This document shows positions 1-8,661 of a stretch of 64,000 bases of DNA, in pieces; the first letter of the stretch is position 1; each line of letters begins with the position of its first letter. Both the position numbers and the translations under genes were made by a program. The DNA lies in NCBI GenBank assembly GCA_050331115.1, contig JBHJHD010000093.1:3702-67701 (forward strand). Reading direction: 5' to 3'. The notes under the pieces are model-generated. The model saw nothing but the letters and a program-made list of their open reading frames with translations. It did no database searches and was not told where the DNA came from. The DNA is from JBCCAG01 sp050331115. Its GTDB lineage: Bacteria > Cyanobacteriota > Cyanobacteriia > CAKZMO01.

Positions 1-302
1 CGTCTGAAGCGGCGGCGTAAAGACGACTGCTGACGGGGCATTCGCTGACGGGGCACCCGCGGACCAGATACTCGCTGACGGGGCGGGCCCTGGCGAAGCT
101 GGGCGATCGCAAATCCCGCCATGATGATTAAAATCAGGTCGAGGGCGAGCATCTGACGAATGTAGCTCTGCACTGTAGTGGGGTCAGGGCAAGCGCTTGA
201 GGAGGCCAAGTTGCACAGGAACCCGTTGGCCACTATCCAGGGTAAGGTACCACAGACCCAGAGTACGACAGCGGCTAAAAATATGATGAGGGCGAGGTGC
301 AT
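1..302 (-). CDS. Small membrane protein, cut by the window edge
   Basis: The open frame starts at an ATG at 302 and runs off the left edge with 100 codons visible. Two hydrophobic segments can be seen, at about residues 3-28 (LALIIFLAAVVLWVCG) and 50-67 (MLALDLILIIMAGFAIA). A loop with two cysteines joins them, and a very basic, Arg/Pro/Gln-rich tail follows. The tail is built from a short repeat (PRQR) that comes from a repeated ctgacggggc in the DNA. It lies upstream of nothing on its own strand but follows proB in the same direction. I do not recognise the family. Two-pass topology is inferred, and the C-terminus is unknown. Confidence 0.6.
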   Translation of the reverse strand, partial: MHLALIIFLAAVVLWVCGTLPWIVANGFLCNLASSSACPDPTTVQSYIRQMLALDLILIIMAGFAIAQLRQGPPRQRVSGPRVPRQRMPRQQSSLRRRFR

Positions 303-380
303 CGGCAATATCGCTATTGATACGGTTGAGATTTCACTACGGTCGAGACTACCACGGTCGAGATTAACACGGTCACCGGC

Positions 381-1487
381 CTACCCGCCCATAACCGTTA
401 AATTGTCGCGGTGCACCACCGTATCTTCCCCTTGATAGCCCAGAATTTGGGAAATATCTTGGGACTGACGCCCGATGATGCGCTGCAGGTCGCCGCTGCC
501 GTAGTTGACGATGCCCCGCCCCACCTCCTGCCCAGCGGGGTCGCACAGTTTCACCGCGTCCTGCTTCTGAAACTCTCCCTCCACTTCGGTAATGCCCGCC
601 GCCAGCAGCGACTTGCCCCGCTCGCACACCGCTGCGATCGCCCCCTTATCTAAATAAAGCTTACCTGCCGCCACCAGGCCGTGGGCGATCCAGCGCTTGC
701 GGGCGCTGGCGCTGCGGGGGCGGGGGGCGAACTGGGTGCCTAAGGTCTCGCCCGCTAAGATGCGAGGCAGGTTTTGGGGCGATCGCCCCTCGGTGATCAC
801 CACCCGCACGCCGGCTTCAGTTGCAATGCGGGCCGCAGAAATCTTGGTAACCATGCCGCCGGTGCCCCAGTCAGAGCCGCGATCGCCGACGCTGACCTGG
901 TTCGTGAGGTCGTCAATGGCGTCCACCAGGTGGATGGGTTTGGCGTCGGGGTGGTAGCGGGGGTCGGCCGAGTAGAGGCGGTCTACGTCGGTCAAGATAA
1001 ATAGCCAGTCTGCCTCAATTAGGCTGGCCACCAGCGCGGAAAGGGTGTCGTTGTCGCCGAACTTGAGCTCGTCAATGGCCACCGTGTCGTTTTCGTTGAC
1101 GATGGGAATGATGCCCAGCTTCAGCAGCTGGCTAAACGTGCGGTAGGCGTTCACGTAGCGGCTGCGCTGCACCAAATCGCTGCGGGTGAGCAGCACCTGG
1201 GCGATGGGCTGCTCTAGCAGCGTAAACCAGTCGTCGTATACCCGCATCAGCCGACCTTGGCCCACGGCAGCCACAGCTTGCTTCATGGCCATGGTTTTGG
1301 GCCGCTCGGCCAGGCCCAGTCGGCTGCACCCCACCCCCACCGCCCCAGAAGAGACCACCACGACCCGGTGCCCAGACTGCCGCAGCTGCGAGAGGGTCTC
1401 GACCAGCGTGGCGATCGCCGACAGCGCTAGACCACCGCTGGGGCGCGTCAGGCTAGAGGTGCCAATTTTGACGACTAGCGTTGCCAT
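381..1487 (-). CDS. proB: Glutamate 5-kinase
   Basis: The product phosphorylates L-glutamate to gamma-glutamyl phosphate, the first step of proline synthesis in the cytosol. The 368 residues match the usual length. The amino-acid-kinase domain covers about 1-250, with the start MATLVVKIGTSSLT, the substrate loop VSSGAVGVG and the NENDTVAIDELKFGDND segment. A C-terminal PUA domain follows (about 270-355, KLYLDKGAIAAVCERGKSLL). The start is a clear ATG. It lies downstream of the HAD phosphatase gene, 68 bp away across a 15-bp tandem repeat, in a block that also carries mltG, DUF3727 and ruvX. Proline feedback is usual for the family but cannot be read from the sequence. Confidence 0.96.
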   Translation of the reverse strand: MATLVVKIGTSSLTRPSGGLALSAIATLVETLSQLRQSGHRVVVVSSGAVGVGCSRLGLAERPKTMAMKQAVAAVGQGRLMRVYDDWFTLLEQPIAQVLLTRSDLVQRSRYVNAYRTFSQLLKLGIIPIVNENDTVAIDELKFGDNDTLSALVASLIEADWLFILTDVDRLYSADPRYHPDAKPIHLVDAIDDLTNQVSVGDRGSDWGTGGMVTKISAARIATEAGVRVVITEGRSPQNLPRILAGETLGTQFAPRPRSASARKRWIAHGLVAAGKLYLDKGAIAAVCERGKSLLAAGITEVEGEFQKQDAVKLCDPAGQEVGRGIVNYGSGDLQRIIGRQSQDISQILGYQGEDTVVHRDNLTVMGG

Positions 1488-1506
1488 ACGTCACAAATAT
1501 TGTCGC

Positions 1507-1560
1507 GGGTCTAAAGGTCGCGGGTCCAAAGGTCGTGGGTCTAAAGGTCGTGGGTCTAAA
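1507..1560. repeat. 15-bp tandem repeat, 3.6 copies
   Basis: The unit gggtctaaaggtcgt starts at 1507, 1522, 1537 and 1552 (the last copy is partial), with two single-base differences. It fills the gap between the HAD phosphatase gene and proB. The last partial copy contains the phosphatase stop codon (TAG on the minus strand, 1556-1558). Confidence 0.9.
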
Positions 1561-2068
1561 GCGAGACCCCCAGCCGCTCCGAGATCCACACCTCCAGGGC
1601 GTGAACCGGGCTAGTGGTGGCCTCTCTTTTGGGGTCTACCATGGGCTTCACCAAAATGGTGAACATCCCCAGCCGGTTGCCCGCCAGGACGTCGGTAAAC
1701 AGGCGATCGCCCACCATAGCCACCCGCTCTACGGGCAGGTTCATATCGGCGGCGGCCTGCTTGAGCTTGCGCCGAGAGGGTTTGCCCGCCCCGGACACAT
1801 AGGGCAGATCGAGGGACTGGGCAATGCGGCTGATGCGCACGTGGCTGGTGTTGTTGCTCACCAGCCACAGCGAAACCAGCGGGCGTACCTGGGCGGCCCA
1901 GCGCTCTAGTTCTGGAGAAATATCGGCGGCGGTGAAGGGTATTAGGGTATCGTCGACGTCCAAAACCATGCCCTGGAGGTTGTTCTGGCGGATAATTTCG
2001 GGGGTAAGGCTCAAAATGGAGCTTCCTAGGGCCAAGTCGGGCTGAAGCAGCGCGCTGAGATTTAGCAT
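1556..2068 (-). CDS. YqeG-family HAD (subfamily IIIA) phosphatase
   Basis: HAD-superfamily hydrolase of the YqeG type, a predicted phosphatase whose physiological substrate is unknown to me. The nucleophile motif LDVDDTL is near residue 35 from the chosen start. The threonine/serine motif LVSNN and the late motif MVGDRLFTDVLAGN follow. I chose the ATG at 2068 because the family normally begins about here (MLNLSALLQPDLALGS) and the product is then 170 residues. The frame stays open to a TTG at 2140, but that extension looks unlike the family. The gene stands between mltG and proB, an order common in cyanobacteria. The stop codon is embedded in a tandem repeat. Confidence 0.88.
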   Translation of the reverse strand: MLNLSALLQPDLALGSSILSLTPEIIRQNNLQGMVLDVDDTLIPFTAADISPELERWAAQVRPLVSLWLVSNNTSHVRISRIAQSLDLPYVSGAGKPSRRKLKQAAADMNLPVERVAMVGDRLFTDVLAGNRLGMFTILVKPMVDPKREATTSPVHALEVWISERLGVSL

Positions 2069-2163
2069 GGTGGTAGAAAAGCTTGAGATGGGCAGTGGAG
2101 TGAAGAGCGATCGCTCAATTGGCGTCAGCTGTACCGCCAAGGGAGGAATTATCCGTGGCGGAA

Positions 2164-3426
2164 TTACCCATTGGGGGGACTGCTGCTAGGCGCATCCCCT
2201 TCAGGCGCATTTCCTTCAGGCGCATCTCCTTCAGAGGCGTCTCCATCAGACGATGCATCAGAGCGGGTCTCGGCGGGCTGACGGTCGACGCGATCGCGAA
2301 TTTGGCTTTGGGCGCGCTGGTGTTCGGCTAGGGTGCGGCTAAACACATGGGTGCCGTCGTAGCGGGCCACAAAGTAGAGATATTCGGTGTCGGACGGATT
2401 GAGGGAGGCTTCTAGGCTCTCAATTCCGGGGTTAGAGATTGGGCCAGGGGGGAGCCCGGCGTTTACGTAGGTGTTGTAGGGGGAGTCGGTTTCCACCTCG
2501 GCGTAGGTGAGAGGACGTTCGGGGGTCTGACGAATGCCCAAAGCATATTCCACAGTGGGGTCAGCCCCTAGGGGAATGTCTTCTTCTAGGCGGCGGGCGA
2601 ATACGGCGGCGATTAGATCCCGCTCGTCGTCTACCACCGACTCCCGCTCTACAATGCTGGCCAGGGTGACCCACTCTAGTAGTGAGTAGGGGCTGTCAGC
2701 CTGCTGATATGCCGGCAGGGCAAGCTCTTCAAACCGCCGCAGCATTTGGCGAACGATTTGCTCCGTAGTAACGCCTTCGGCGGTAACGTAGGTGTCGGGA
2801 TAGAGGAAGCCTTCGAAGCGCTGCTCGGGCTGAGCAAAAGTTTCCCTAGGCAACCAAGTAAACTCTGAGGTGTCCACCTGCCGCAGGGCCTCGCGCACCA
2901 CCGCCTCGCTGCCTAACCCCTGCTCCACAAGGTAGGCTACAACGTCTTCCACCGACCAGCCTTCCGGGATGGTGAGGCTGTTTTCCACCACCTCGCCCCG
3001 CCAAATCTTCTCGGCGATCGCTTCCATGGGCTGGCCGGGGGAGAGCGTATAGGTGCCGGCTAAAAAGCCCCCCTCGCGGCCCAGAAGAGACTGCAGGCGG
3101 GTCCATAGGTTCCAGGCGGCGGGGGAGCGAATGATGCCCCGCTGCGCCAGGTCGGAACCGATTTGCTGGGCTGAGGTTCCGGGCTCGATTTCGAATTGTA
3201 TGACTCTGGCCTGTGCCGTTTCGCGCTGCCTCGAATTTGGCCCATCTGGCCCATCTGGCCCGTCTGGCGACGCATCCAGCGGTTCGAGAGGCTCCACGTC
3301 AGCAATCCGGGGCTCCGCGCCAGCAGTGGCCCAGCTCCACCAGCGCCACCCTTGCCACCCGCTTAGCCCCAGGGCGGCGGGCAGCACAACCAAATAGAAC
3401 AGTCCTCTAAGCAAGGCTGATAGCAT
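2164..3426 (-). CDS. mltG: Endolytic murein transglycosylase (YceG-like)
   Basis: Membrane-anchored lytic transglycosylase that cuts nascent peptidoglycan strands on the periplasmic side and so helps set glycan length. Residues 5-22 form the single membrane anchor. The YceG/MltG domain covers about 75-385, with the catalytic glutamate in LASIVERES and the conserved AGLPPGPISNPG motif. Two low-complexity parts are unusual: PDGPDGPDGPN near residue 55, coded by three 9-bp repeats, and an acidic Gly/Asp/Pro-rich tail after about 392, coded by four 15-bp repeats. At 420 residues it is longer than many homologues because of these parts. The ATG at 3426 fits the membrane anchor. Confidence 0.95.
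   Translation of the reverse strand: MLSALLRGLFYLVVLPAALGLSGWQGWRWWSWATAGAEPRIADVEPLEPLDASPDGPDGPDGPNSRQRETAQARVIQFEIEPGTSAQQIGSDLAQRGIIRSPAAWNLWTRLQSLLGREGGFLAGTYTLSPGQPMEAIAEKIWRGEVVENSLTIPEGWSVEDVVAYLVEQGLGSEAVVREALRQVDTSEFTWLPRETFAQPEQRFEGFLYPDTYVTAEGVTTEQIVRQMLRRFEELALPAYQQADSPYSLLEWVTLASIVERESVVDDERDLIAAVFARRLEEDIPLGADPTVEYALGIRQTPERPLTYAEVETDSPYNTYVNAGLPPGPISNPGIESLEASLNPSDTEYLYFVARYDGTHVFSRTLAEHQRAQSQIRDRVDRQPAETRSDASSDGDASEGDAPEGNAPEGDAPSSSPPNG
2188..2247. repeat. 15-bp repeats coding the MltG tail, 4 copies
   Basis: Units based on aggcgcatccccttc start at 2188, 2203, 2218 and 2233. They are in frame with mltG and encode the repeated Glu-Gly-Asp/Asn-Ala-Pro steps of its C-terminus. 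A 15-bp unit adds five residues without a frameshift. Confidence 0.85.
3241..3267. repeat. 9-bp repeat inside mltG, 3 copies
   Basis: Three direct copies of cccatctgg (the last is cccgtctgg) encode the repeated Pro-Asp-Gly steps between the MltG membrane anchor and the catalytic domain. A spacer role is inferred. Confidence 0.8.
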
Positions 3427-3495
3427 GACAGTCTACGGCAAGATAAATGTGTTGTGACATCCCAAGTCTGGGCCCATTGTAGCCACAGCGCGCGG

Positions 3496-4071
3496 CTACA
3501 GATCATCAAACAGCTTGTCTTCAAGCTGGGGGCGCATGGTTTGAAACTCTTCTGGGCTGAGCAGCTTAGGCTCGCCGTTTTCCTGCACCCGGGCAAAAAT
3601 CAGCAGCGGATCGGTGGGGGTGCATATGGAGTATTTTTGATCTTTATAGTAGAAATCCGCCAGCAGCTGCAGCTGCTCAGGCGACATCTCATCCTCATCC
3701 TCACCCAGGTCAAGGGTGATTAAGGTCTCTTCGTCTGGCTGCGGCAGCTCTCCTGTGGCGGTCAGCGTCAGGGCGGTATGCTCTAGGGTCATATCCTGCT
3801 CCGCCAAGACAGCGCGGGCTGTGGGAAAGACTTCCTCAAGCTCCTCGTCTGGAATATCTAGCAGCGTTTCGTCCTCGTCGTCGCCCTCGTCCCAAGCAAA
3901 AATCTCGATGGGAATGTGGATAGGCATTAACAAGACGTATTCTTGATCGTCGATCTCGATAGAGTGCTCTACATAGCAGGGCAGCGATCGCCCCGAGCCA
4001 TCCCCTAAAGTGACAACCTCTGTGTTGGGGTTGGGGAGATTATCGCTGTCATTCATATTTTCCTTAGCCAT
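3496..4071 (-). CDS. DUF3727 (DUF1292-like) acidic protein
   Basis: A 191-residue, strongly acidic cytosolic protein of the cyanobacterial DUF3727 family; its function is unknown. The N-terminal half (about 15-80) resembles the DUF1292 fold (VVTLGDGSGRSLPCYVEHSIEIDDQEYVLLMP). The C-terminal half carries the DUF3727 part (DQKYSICTPTDPLLIFARV). I chose the ATG at 4071 (MAKENMNDSD). The longer frame to 4173 would overlap ruvX and has an unlikely basic leader. It lies between mltG and ruvX, which is its usual place in cyanobacteria and suggests a shared operon. Confidence 0.88.
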   Translation of the reverse strand: MAKENMNDSDNLPNPNTEVVTLGDGSGRSLPCYVEHSIEIDDQEYVLLMPIHIPIEIFAWDEGDDEDETLLDIPDEELEEVFPTARAVLAEQDMTLEHTALTLTATGELPQPDEETLITLDLGEDEDEMSPEQLQLLADFYYKDQKYSICTPTDPLLIFARVQENGEPKLLSPEEFQTMRPQLEDKLFDDL

Positions 4072-4142
4072 AGCGCATTCCCTTCTAAACTGATACGGGC
4101 TGTACAACCCCACGTATGTGGATTTTATCAGTTTGTGACGCG

Positions 4143-4565
4143 CTACTTTTGCGGCGATCGCTCGTCTAGCCACTGCTGCAAAATAATGGCGGCAGCTCTA
4201 CGGTCCACCATGGCCTTATTTTGTGATGGAGACTGGCGGGCCGCCATCATTTGCTGCTCTGCCTCAAAAGAGGTGAGCCGCTCGTCGACGTATTCTACGG
4301 GCAGGCCTAGGGCGCGGCTCAGCCGCTTGCCCAGGCGCTGCACCTGTCTGGCCTGGGCGCCGACTTCGCCGTCTAGAGTGTAGGGCATCCCCACCACTAA
4401 AACCTCCACCTGTCGCTCCGCCACAAGCCGCTGGAGCTGGGCGACGTCTTGGCCAAAAGAGCGCCGCTCCAGAGTCATTAGGCCGGTGGCAATTAGGCCG
4501 GTGCGATCGCAGCCGGCGATGCCGATGCGCTTACGGCCTAGGTCTAGACCTAGTGCGGAGACCAC
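4143..4565 (-). CDS. ruvX: Putative pre-16S rRNA nuclease / Holliday junction resolvase
   Basis: YqgF/RuvX-family RNase H-fold nuclease, involved in 16S rRNA 5' maturation and proposed to resolve Holliday junctions. The 140 residues match the family. The acidic catalytic positions are visible: Asp in LDLGRKRIGIAGCD, Glu in VDERLTSFEAEQ and Asp in VDRRAAAIILQQWLD. Its first 16 bp overlap the end of the upstream GNAT-like gene on the same strand, which suggests translational coupling. The DUF3727 and mltG genes follow directly. Confidence 0.95.
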   Translation of the reverse strand: MVSALGLDLGRKRIGIAGCDRTGLIATGLMTLERRSFGQDVAQLQRLVAERQVEVLVVGMPYTLDGEVGAQARQVQRLGKRLSRALGLPVEYVDERLTSFEAEQQMMAARQSPSQNKAMVDRRAAAIILQQWLDERSPQK

Positions 4566-5920
4566 GCTCCCCCCTGATCGGCGCTACCGCTATTGCGATC
4601 GCCATTCCGTCGGCTGCCGCTGGCTCGGCCGTCGGCTGTCGGCTCATCGGCGTCAGCCAGGCGTGCCGGCTCAGCTGAAGACGCGTCAGCCGGGCTTCCA
4701 TTGGGGCTAGAAGACGCTGCATCGAATAGAGATATGCGTCCCGGCACCGGCTTGCGGCTGGGCTGCAGCCCCTGCAGCACCTCCACCAGCTGCAGGTTCT
4801 CCAAAGAGACGGATTTAGACTCCCGCATCTTATGCCAGACCGAGCGGAACATCATCACCGTTTCCTGCTCTGGGGTAGCCCCCGTTTGCTTGAGGTAGGT
4901 CTCTCGCTCGGGCTGGTAGTCGGATGACGCCAGCTCAAGGGACTGCTTGGGATAGCCCTGGACCAGCTGCGCCATCTGGGAGAGAAGCTCAGGGTACAAG
5001 TAGGTATAGGCCGGGTGAACGGTGAGCTGAGCGCTATGGGGCTGGTGACCGGTCTTAGAGATACAGAGGTTGAAGTACCCAATGGCAGCTTTACGCTGCG
5101 GCTCAAATACGTAGCCTTTCACGGTCTCCTGCTGAGCCATCAGCCGCTTGACGCTGGCGACAGCGCCCCGGGCAAGGCCGGTGCGAAAGTCTGAAATATG
5201 GCGATCGAAGGCCTGACGGACTAGGGGCGGCATCGATACGGTGTCGAGCTGATAGAGGAGGCTAGCGTCGGCGTTGCTGACCGGCCTGAGGTTGGGAAGA
5301 TCGACGGGCCGCTCCGAGAGTGTCTCTAGCAGCGAGGCGGAGAGAGACCAGTAGGTTTTCTGCGCTAGGGGCTGAAACCCGTTGGTGCGGTAAAGGCCAA
5401 TGCCGAGCTTATCGTTGACGCCGACCTCGACTAGCCAGATGCGGGCGCGCCATATTGTCTCTAGGCAGTGCCGCAGCAGCACCGATGCGGTATCGGTGGG
5501 CAGGCGCTTGACCGGCACTATTTCGGTGCGGGAGGACTCGGCAGGCGGGAGCTGAGCGCGCTTCATCAAGCTGCGCTTTGGCAGCACCGAGCGCAGCGGG
5601 TCGGCCGCTATGATCCGCTCAACGCGCCAGGTCGTACTGGTTCGATTAAATGGTGAGACCTGAATAAAGCCCTCTAGGCCCTGTAGACCTCCAGCAACAT
5701 AGCCTGAGAAGGCGTGCTGAAGCGGGTTGGGGAACAGGCTCAGACATTTCAAAGGCCCATACCACTGCCGCACCAGCGTGAGCTGCCGTCTAGCGCTTAT
5801 TACGCGGCTGTAGCTCTCGGTTTCGAAGCCGCTCTCGGACTGGATTAACGCCTCAATCGCCTCCAAATCACGGTAGTGAAGAGGCCGAATATTTAGGGAC
5901 GATTGAGAATCTTGAGTCAT
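4550..5920 (-). CDS. GNAT-like N-acetyltransferase domain protein
   Basis: A 456-residue cytosolic protein with a GNAT-like first half (about residues 10-200). RPLHYRDLEAIEALIQ resembles a GNAT start, and GVNDKLGIGLYRTNGFQPL resembles the acetyl-CoA-proximal end of the fold. A second half (about 215-400) contains another alpha/beta segment (GYFNLCISKTGHQPHSAQLTVHPAYTYLYPELLSQMAQL) that looks like a second GNAT-type unit. The last 50 residues are low-complexity and rich in Ser, Ala, Asp and Gly. Substrate is unknown. It overlaps ruvX by 16 bp and is probably the first gene of the ruvX-DUF3727-mltG transcript. Confidence 0.75.
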   Translation of the reverse strand: MTQDSQSSLNIRPLHYRDLEAIEALIQSESGFETESYSRVISARRQLTLVRQWYGPLKCLSLFPNPLQHAFSGYVAGGLQGLEGFIQVSPFNRTSTTWRVERIIAADPLRSVLPKRSLMKRAQLPPAESSRTEIVPVKRLPTDTASVLLRHCLETIWRARIWLVEVGVNDKLGIGLYRTNGFQPLAQKTYWSLSASLLETLSERPVDLPNLRPVSNADASLLYQLDTVSMPPLVRQAFDRHISDFRTGLARGAVASVKRLMAQQETVKGYVFEPQRKAAIGYFNLCISKTGHQPHSAQLTVHPAYTYLYPELLSQMAQLVQGYPKQSLELASSDYQPERETYLKQTGATPEQETVMMFRSVWHKMRESKSVSLENLQLVEVLQGLQPSRKPVPGRISLFDAASSSPNGSPADASSAEPARLADADEPTADGRASGSRRNGDRNSGSADQGGAWSPH

Positions 5921-6090
5921 AGGATCACGGTGTAAGTTGATTTGACCAAAATTGAGTCAAACCCCACACCTAGACGCTAGCACATTTAGCCCCTAGAATC
6001 TGGCGCAGCCTAGACCTGACGCCTGCGCCTTGTGGCCTACTTCTCTTTTTTTGAAGGGGCACCGTTTTCCTAAAGAGGCGGGTTGTTTCT

Positions 6091-7266
6091 CTAAGGGGCC
6101 GCGGGTGGCGTCGGCCGAATTAGCACAATCGGCGTCTGCTCATCGGCATTGCCCGCCGGGTTGCTCAGCAGCGCCTGCCGCAGCAGCGTTTCGGAAAGGC
6201 CAGGGGTCGCGGCCAGCACCTTAACGGCCCGCAGATCATTGACGTCAACGATCGCCGCCGACAGCCCGGTCTCTTGCTTAATTTGATTGACGATGCGCTC
6301 CGGGGACTGGGGCCCCAGCACGATGAACTGGTCATAGGGCGGCAGCGTCCCCGTCACGTCGTCAATGAGGCGGGCCTGATTGCCCGCAAACCGATAAAAG
6401 CCGCCGGGGCTGCCCAGCACTTTGAGCAGTGAGCCTCCGATAAAGGCCGCCGCCACCCGCCAAGCGCCAACGATGTCCACCAGGGCCTGCAGGCCGCAGG
6501 CGGTGGCCAGGCTGGAGGTGGGCATAAAGAAATAGCACAGCCGTTTGGCCACCCACCCTGGTCTAATCTCGCTGGGGTGCCGCAGCCGCCCCTGCATAAT
6601 GGCCAGCGGCGTTTCCCCAATCGTAACGATGTCGTTGGGCTTGGCGTAGGGCGCGACGTAGCGCTGAATGACTTCTACGGGGTTATCGAGGGGAGAGAGC
6701 AGGTGGGTGGGGACGGGAAACACCTCCCCTGCAGGGGTAGAGCGCGGGGTAAGCGGCCGGTCGCGGTCCGGAAAAGAGAGGGGCACCACCACATGTCGCG
6801 TCTTGGGGATGCGTCCCTGGGGACCGTAGGTGGTGTACCGCACCTTGACCCAGGCGGATTTGAGCGATCGCAGCCCCTCGCCGCGGATATCGATGGTCAC
6901 GGTGAGGCCCGTGGTTTTGGCCACTTTGACAATGTAGGCAAACCAGTAGCCGTCTGGGCGAGCGTCGGCGTCGGGGTGGTTAGGCTGCACGGTCACGGTG
7001 TGGGTGATATCGCTCAAGCCGTCGCCAGAGAGCAGGGTCACTTCTGCGGCCAGCTCAGGCACCATAATCTCTAGGGTGCGGGTTTGGTTTTGCAGCTCTA
7101 GCTGTCCCACCAAAATGTAGTGGTTGGGCTCGTAGGTGGGGAGCTCCCACGTTCCCAAGGTCATCGCCAGCTGATTGCCCGGACGGCGTCGGTACCGCAG
7201 CTCGAATGCGGCTAGCCCGGCAAGCGCCAAGACAACAAACCCGATCAAAATCGCTCCAATTCCCAT
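6091..7266 (-). CDS. F420-0:gamma-glutamyl ligase-like (CofE-like) protein
   Basis: A 391-residue protein of the cyanobacterial family annotated as F420-0:gamma-glutamyl ligase. In F420 synthesis CofE adds glutamate to F420-0, but I see no other F420 gene here, so this role is not shown. The N-terminus is a membrane anchor (about 3-24). Residues 30-180 form a beta-rich domain missing from short CofE proteins. The CofE-like part runs from about 190, with YAKPNDIVTIGETPLAIMQG and, near the end, SAAIVDVNDL. The start is an ATG at 7266. It is divergent from cruF across a 426-bp gap. Confidence 0.8.
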   Translation of the reverse strand: MGIGAILIGFVVLALAGLAAFELRYRRRPGNQLAMTLGTWELPTYEPNHYILVGQLELQNQTRTLEIMVPELAAEVTLLSGDGLSDITHTVTVQPNHPDADARPDGYWFAYIVKVAKTTGLTVTIDIRGEGLRSLKSAWVKVRYTTYGPQGRIPKTRHVVVPLSFPDRDRPLTPRSTPAGEVFPVPTHLLSPLDNPVEVIQRYVAPYAKPNDIVTIGETPLAIMQGRLRHPSEIRPGWVAKRLCYFFMPTSSLATACGLQALVDIVGAWRVAAAFIGGSLLKVLGSPGGFYRFAGNQARLIDDVTGTLPPYDQFIVLGPQSPERIVNQIKQETGLSAAIVDVNDLRAVKVLAATPGLSETLLRQALLSNPAGNADEQTPIVLIRPTPPAAP

Positions 7267-7692
7267 ACCGCTGTGGATTATCCCCGCGCTTTACATCAGA
7301 CCCACACAGCACCGCCGGTCGCCCTGCGCGCCGCTATCATGGCGTACTGTACCACGCTCCGTTCCCCGACCGAGCCCAGTCAACCGAGCCCAGTCAACCG
7401 AGCCCAATTGGCCAACAAATTGGCGATGCGGTTTACCAGTTAAGGAGTCATACAGTAAAATCGCTTAATATTGCTTAATAATAGAAGCAAGACGAACCAA
7501 TCGCACCGCACAGTGGTCTGGCGCGATCGCAGCGCCAAGGCCAGCAGCGCCAAGGCCGGCGACGGTCCTGGATTCGCATCCGTTTGTGAGGTTTTGTTTT
7601 ACTTTGTAGAGTAGTTCTATTTCTTCAATACGCTTTTCTCGCACCCTCGCTTGTCTAAGTCTCTAAGGAATAAAGTCTTTTAAGGAATCTCA
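7267..7692. other. Divergent intergenic region with two micro-repeats
   Basis: The stretch separates the CofE-like gene (leftward) from cruF (rightward), so it should hold both promoters. A 14-bp unit (cgagcccagtcaac) is repeated 2.6 times at 7371-7407, and agcgccaaggcc occurs twice at 7531-7557. A short Shine-Dalgarno-like taagga lies about 9 bp before the cruF ATG. No convincing gene was found. Confidence 0.6.
7371..7407. repeat. 14-bp tandem repeat, 2.6 copies
   Basis: The unit cgagcccagtcaac starts at 7371, 7385 and 7399 (partial, ending gcccaa). It lies in the promoter region between two divergent genes. Confidence 0.85.
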
Positions 7693-8661
7693 ATGAAGCA
7701 GCTGATCATCGCTGAACGAGCCTGTTTAATTGGCCATCTGGTGTCGATGGCATTCGGCTTGGCGGGCCTTCTTCTGGTCATGCCCCACCCAGAATTTCTC
7801 CAGCACATCCCGGCCGGGGAGACCCTGTTTAGCTGGAGCATGGCCGGTGGCGGCGTGATGTACATCGTGCTGGGGACAATAGCCGTTGGCCTCTATGCCT
7901 ATCGCACCTTGGGGCTGCAAAACCTGCTCTTGTTTATGGTGCCTGCGATCGCCATTTCCCTGGGCAGCGAGCTGCTGGGCACCGGCACGGGTTTTCCCTT
8001 CGGAGAATACAGCTACCTGAGCGGCCTGGGGTATAAAATCGCCGGTCGCGTGCCGTTTACCATTCCGCTGTCCTGGTTTTACCTAGGGCTCTCCTCATAT
8101 CTGCTGGCCCGCAGCGGCCTAGCGCCGCGCCCCAGTGAGGCGGGTTTCAGCGAAACGGGTTCTAGCGAGACGAGCCCTGATGGCAGCGGCATCCTCTGGC
8201 TGCGCCGACTTGGGGCTATTTTTCTCGGCTCCCTGCTGCTCACCTCGTGGGACTTTGTGCTCGATCCAGCCATGAGTCAGACGGCCATGCCGTTTTGGTA
8301 TTGGCACCAGCCTGGCCCTTTCTTCGGCATGCCCTATCAAAACTTCGCGGGCTGGCTGGGCACTGGGGTCGTCTTCATCGGTATCGCGGCTCTGCTGTGG
8401 CGCGGCCGCGTCGCCATCCAGCACCAAAGCCAGCTCACCCTACCCTTGGCGGTCTACCTCGGCAACTTTGGCTTTGCCATGGTGATGAGCATGGCAGCTG
8501 GGTTTTGGGTGCCCATTTTGCTGGGCATTTTGCTGGGGGTGGTTCCGGCCGTCCTCTGCTGGCAGCAGTCTAAATTTAACAGCACAGGTGGCATCGGGAC
8601 TGACCTCGATGTCGTAGCGCCGACCATGCCAGAGCCCGCCGGCGTGAGCGGCAGACAGTGA
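7693..8661 (+). CDS. cruF: Gamma-carotene 1'-hydroxylase CruF
   Basis: Membrane enzyme of the CruF/DUF422 carotenoid family. It hydrates the 1' position of gamma-carotene on the way to myxol, the aglycone of the cyanobacterial glycoside myxoxanthophyll. Seven to eight hydrophobic segments span the 322 residues. The conserved stretch SELLGTGTGFPFGEYSYLSGLGYKI is broken here into its recognisable parts SELLGTGTGFPFG and YSYLSGLG, near residues 97-115. DFVLDPAM and FGMPYQNFAGW follow. The ATG at 7693 has an upstream aagga. The stop overlaps the start of cruG (GTGA), so the two are translationally coupled and act in one pathway. Confidence 0.93.
   Translation: MKQLIIAERACLIGHLVSMAFGLAGLLLVMPHPEFLQHIPAGETLFSWSMAGGGVMYIVLGTIAVGLYAYRTLGLQNLLLFMVPAIAISLGSELLGTGTGFPFGEYSYLSGLGYKIAGRVPFTIPLSWFYLGLSSYLLARSGLAPRPSEAGFSETGSSETSPDGSGILWLRRLGAIFLGSLLLTSWDFVLDPAMSQTAMPFWYWHQPGPFFGMPYQNFAGWLGTGVVFIGIAALLWRGRVAIQHQSQLTLPLAVYLGNFGFAMVMSMAAGFWVPILLGILLGVVPAVLCWQQSKFNSTGGIGTDLDVVAPTMPEPAGVSGRQ

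Noticed and set aside
7340..7441. 34-codon plus-strand frame before cruF
   Set aside because: It is mostly made from the 14-bp tandem repeat and has no ribosome site.
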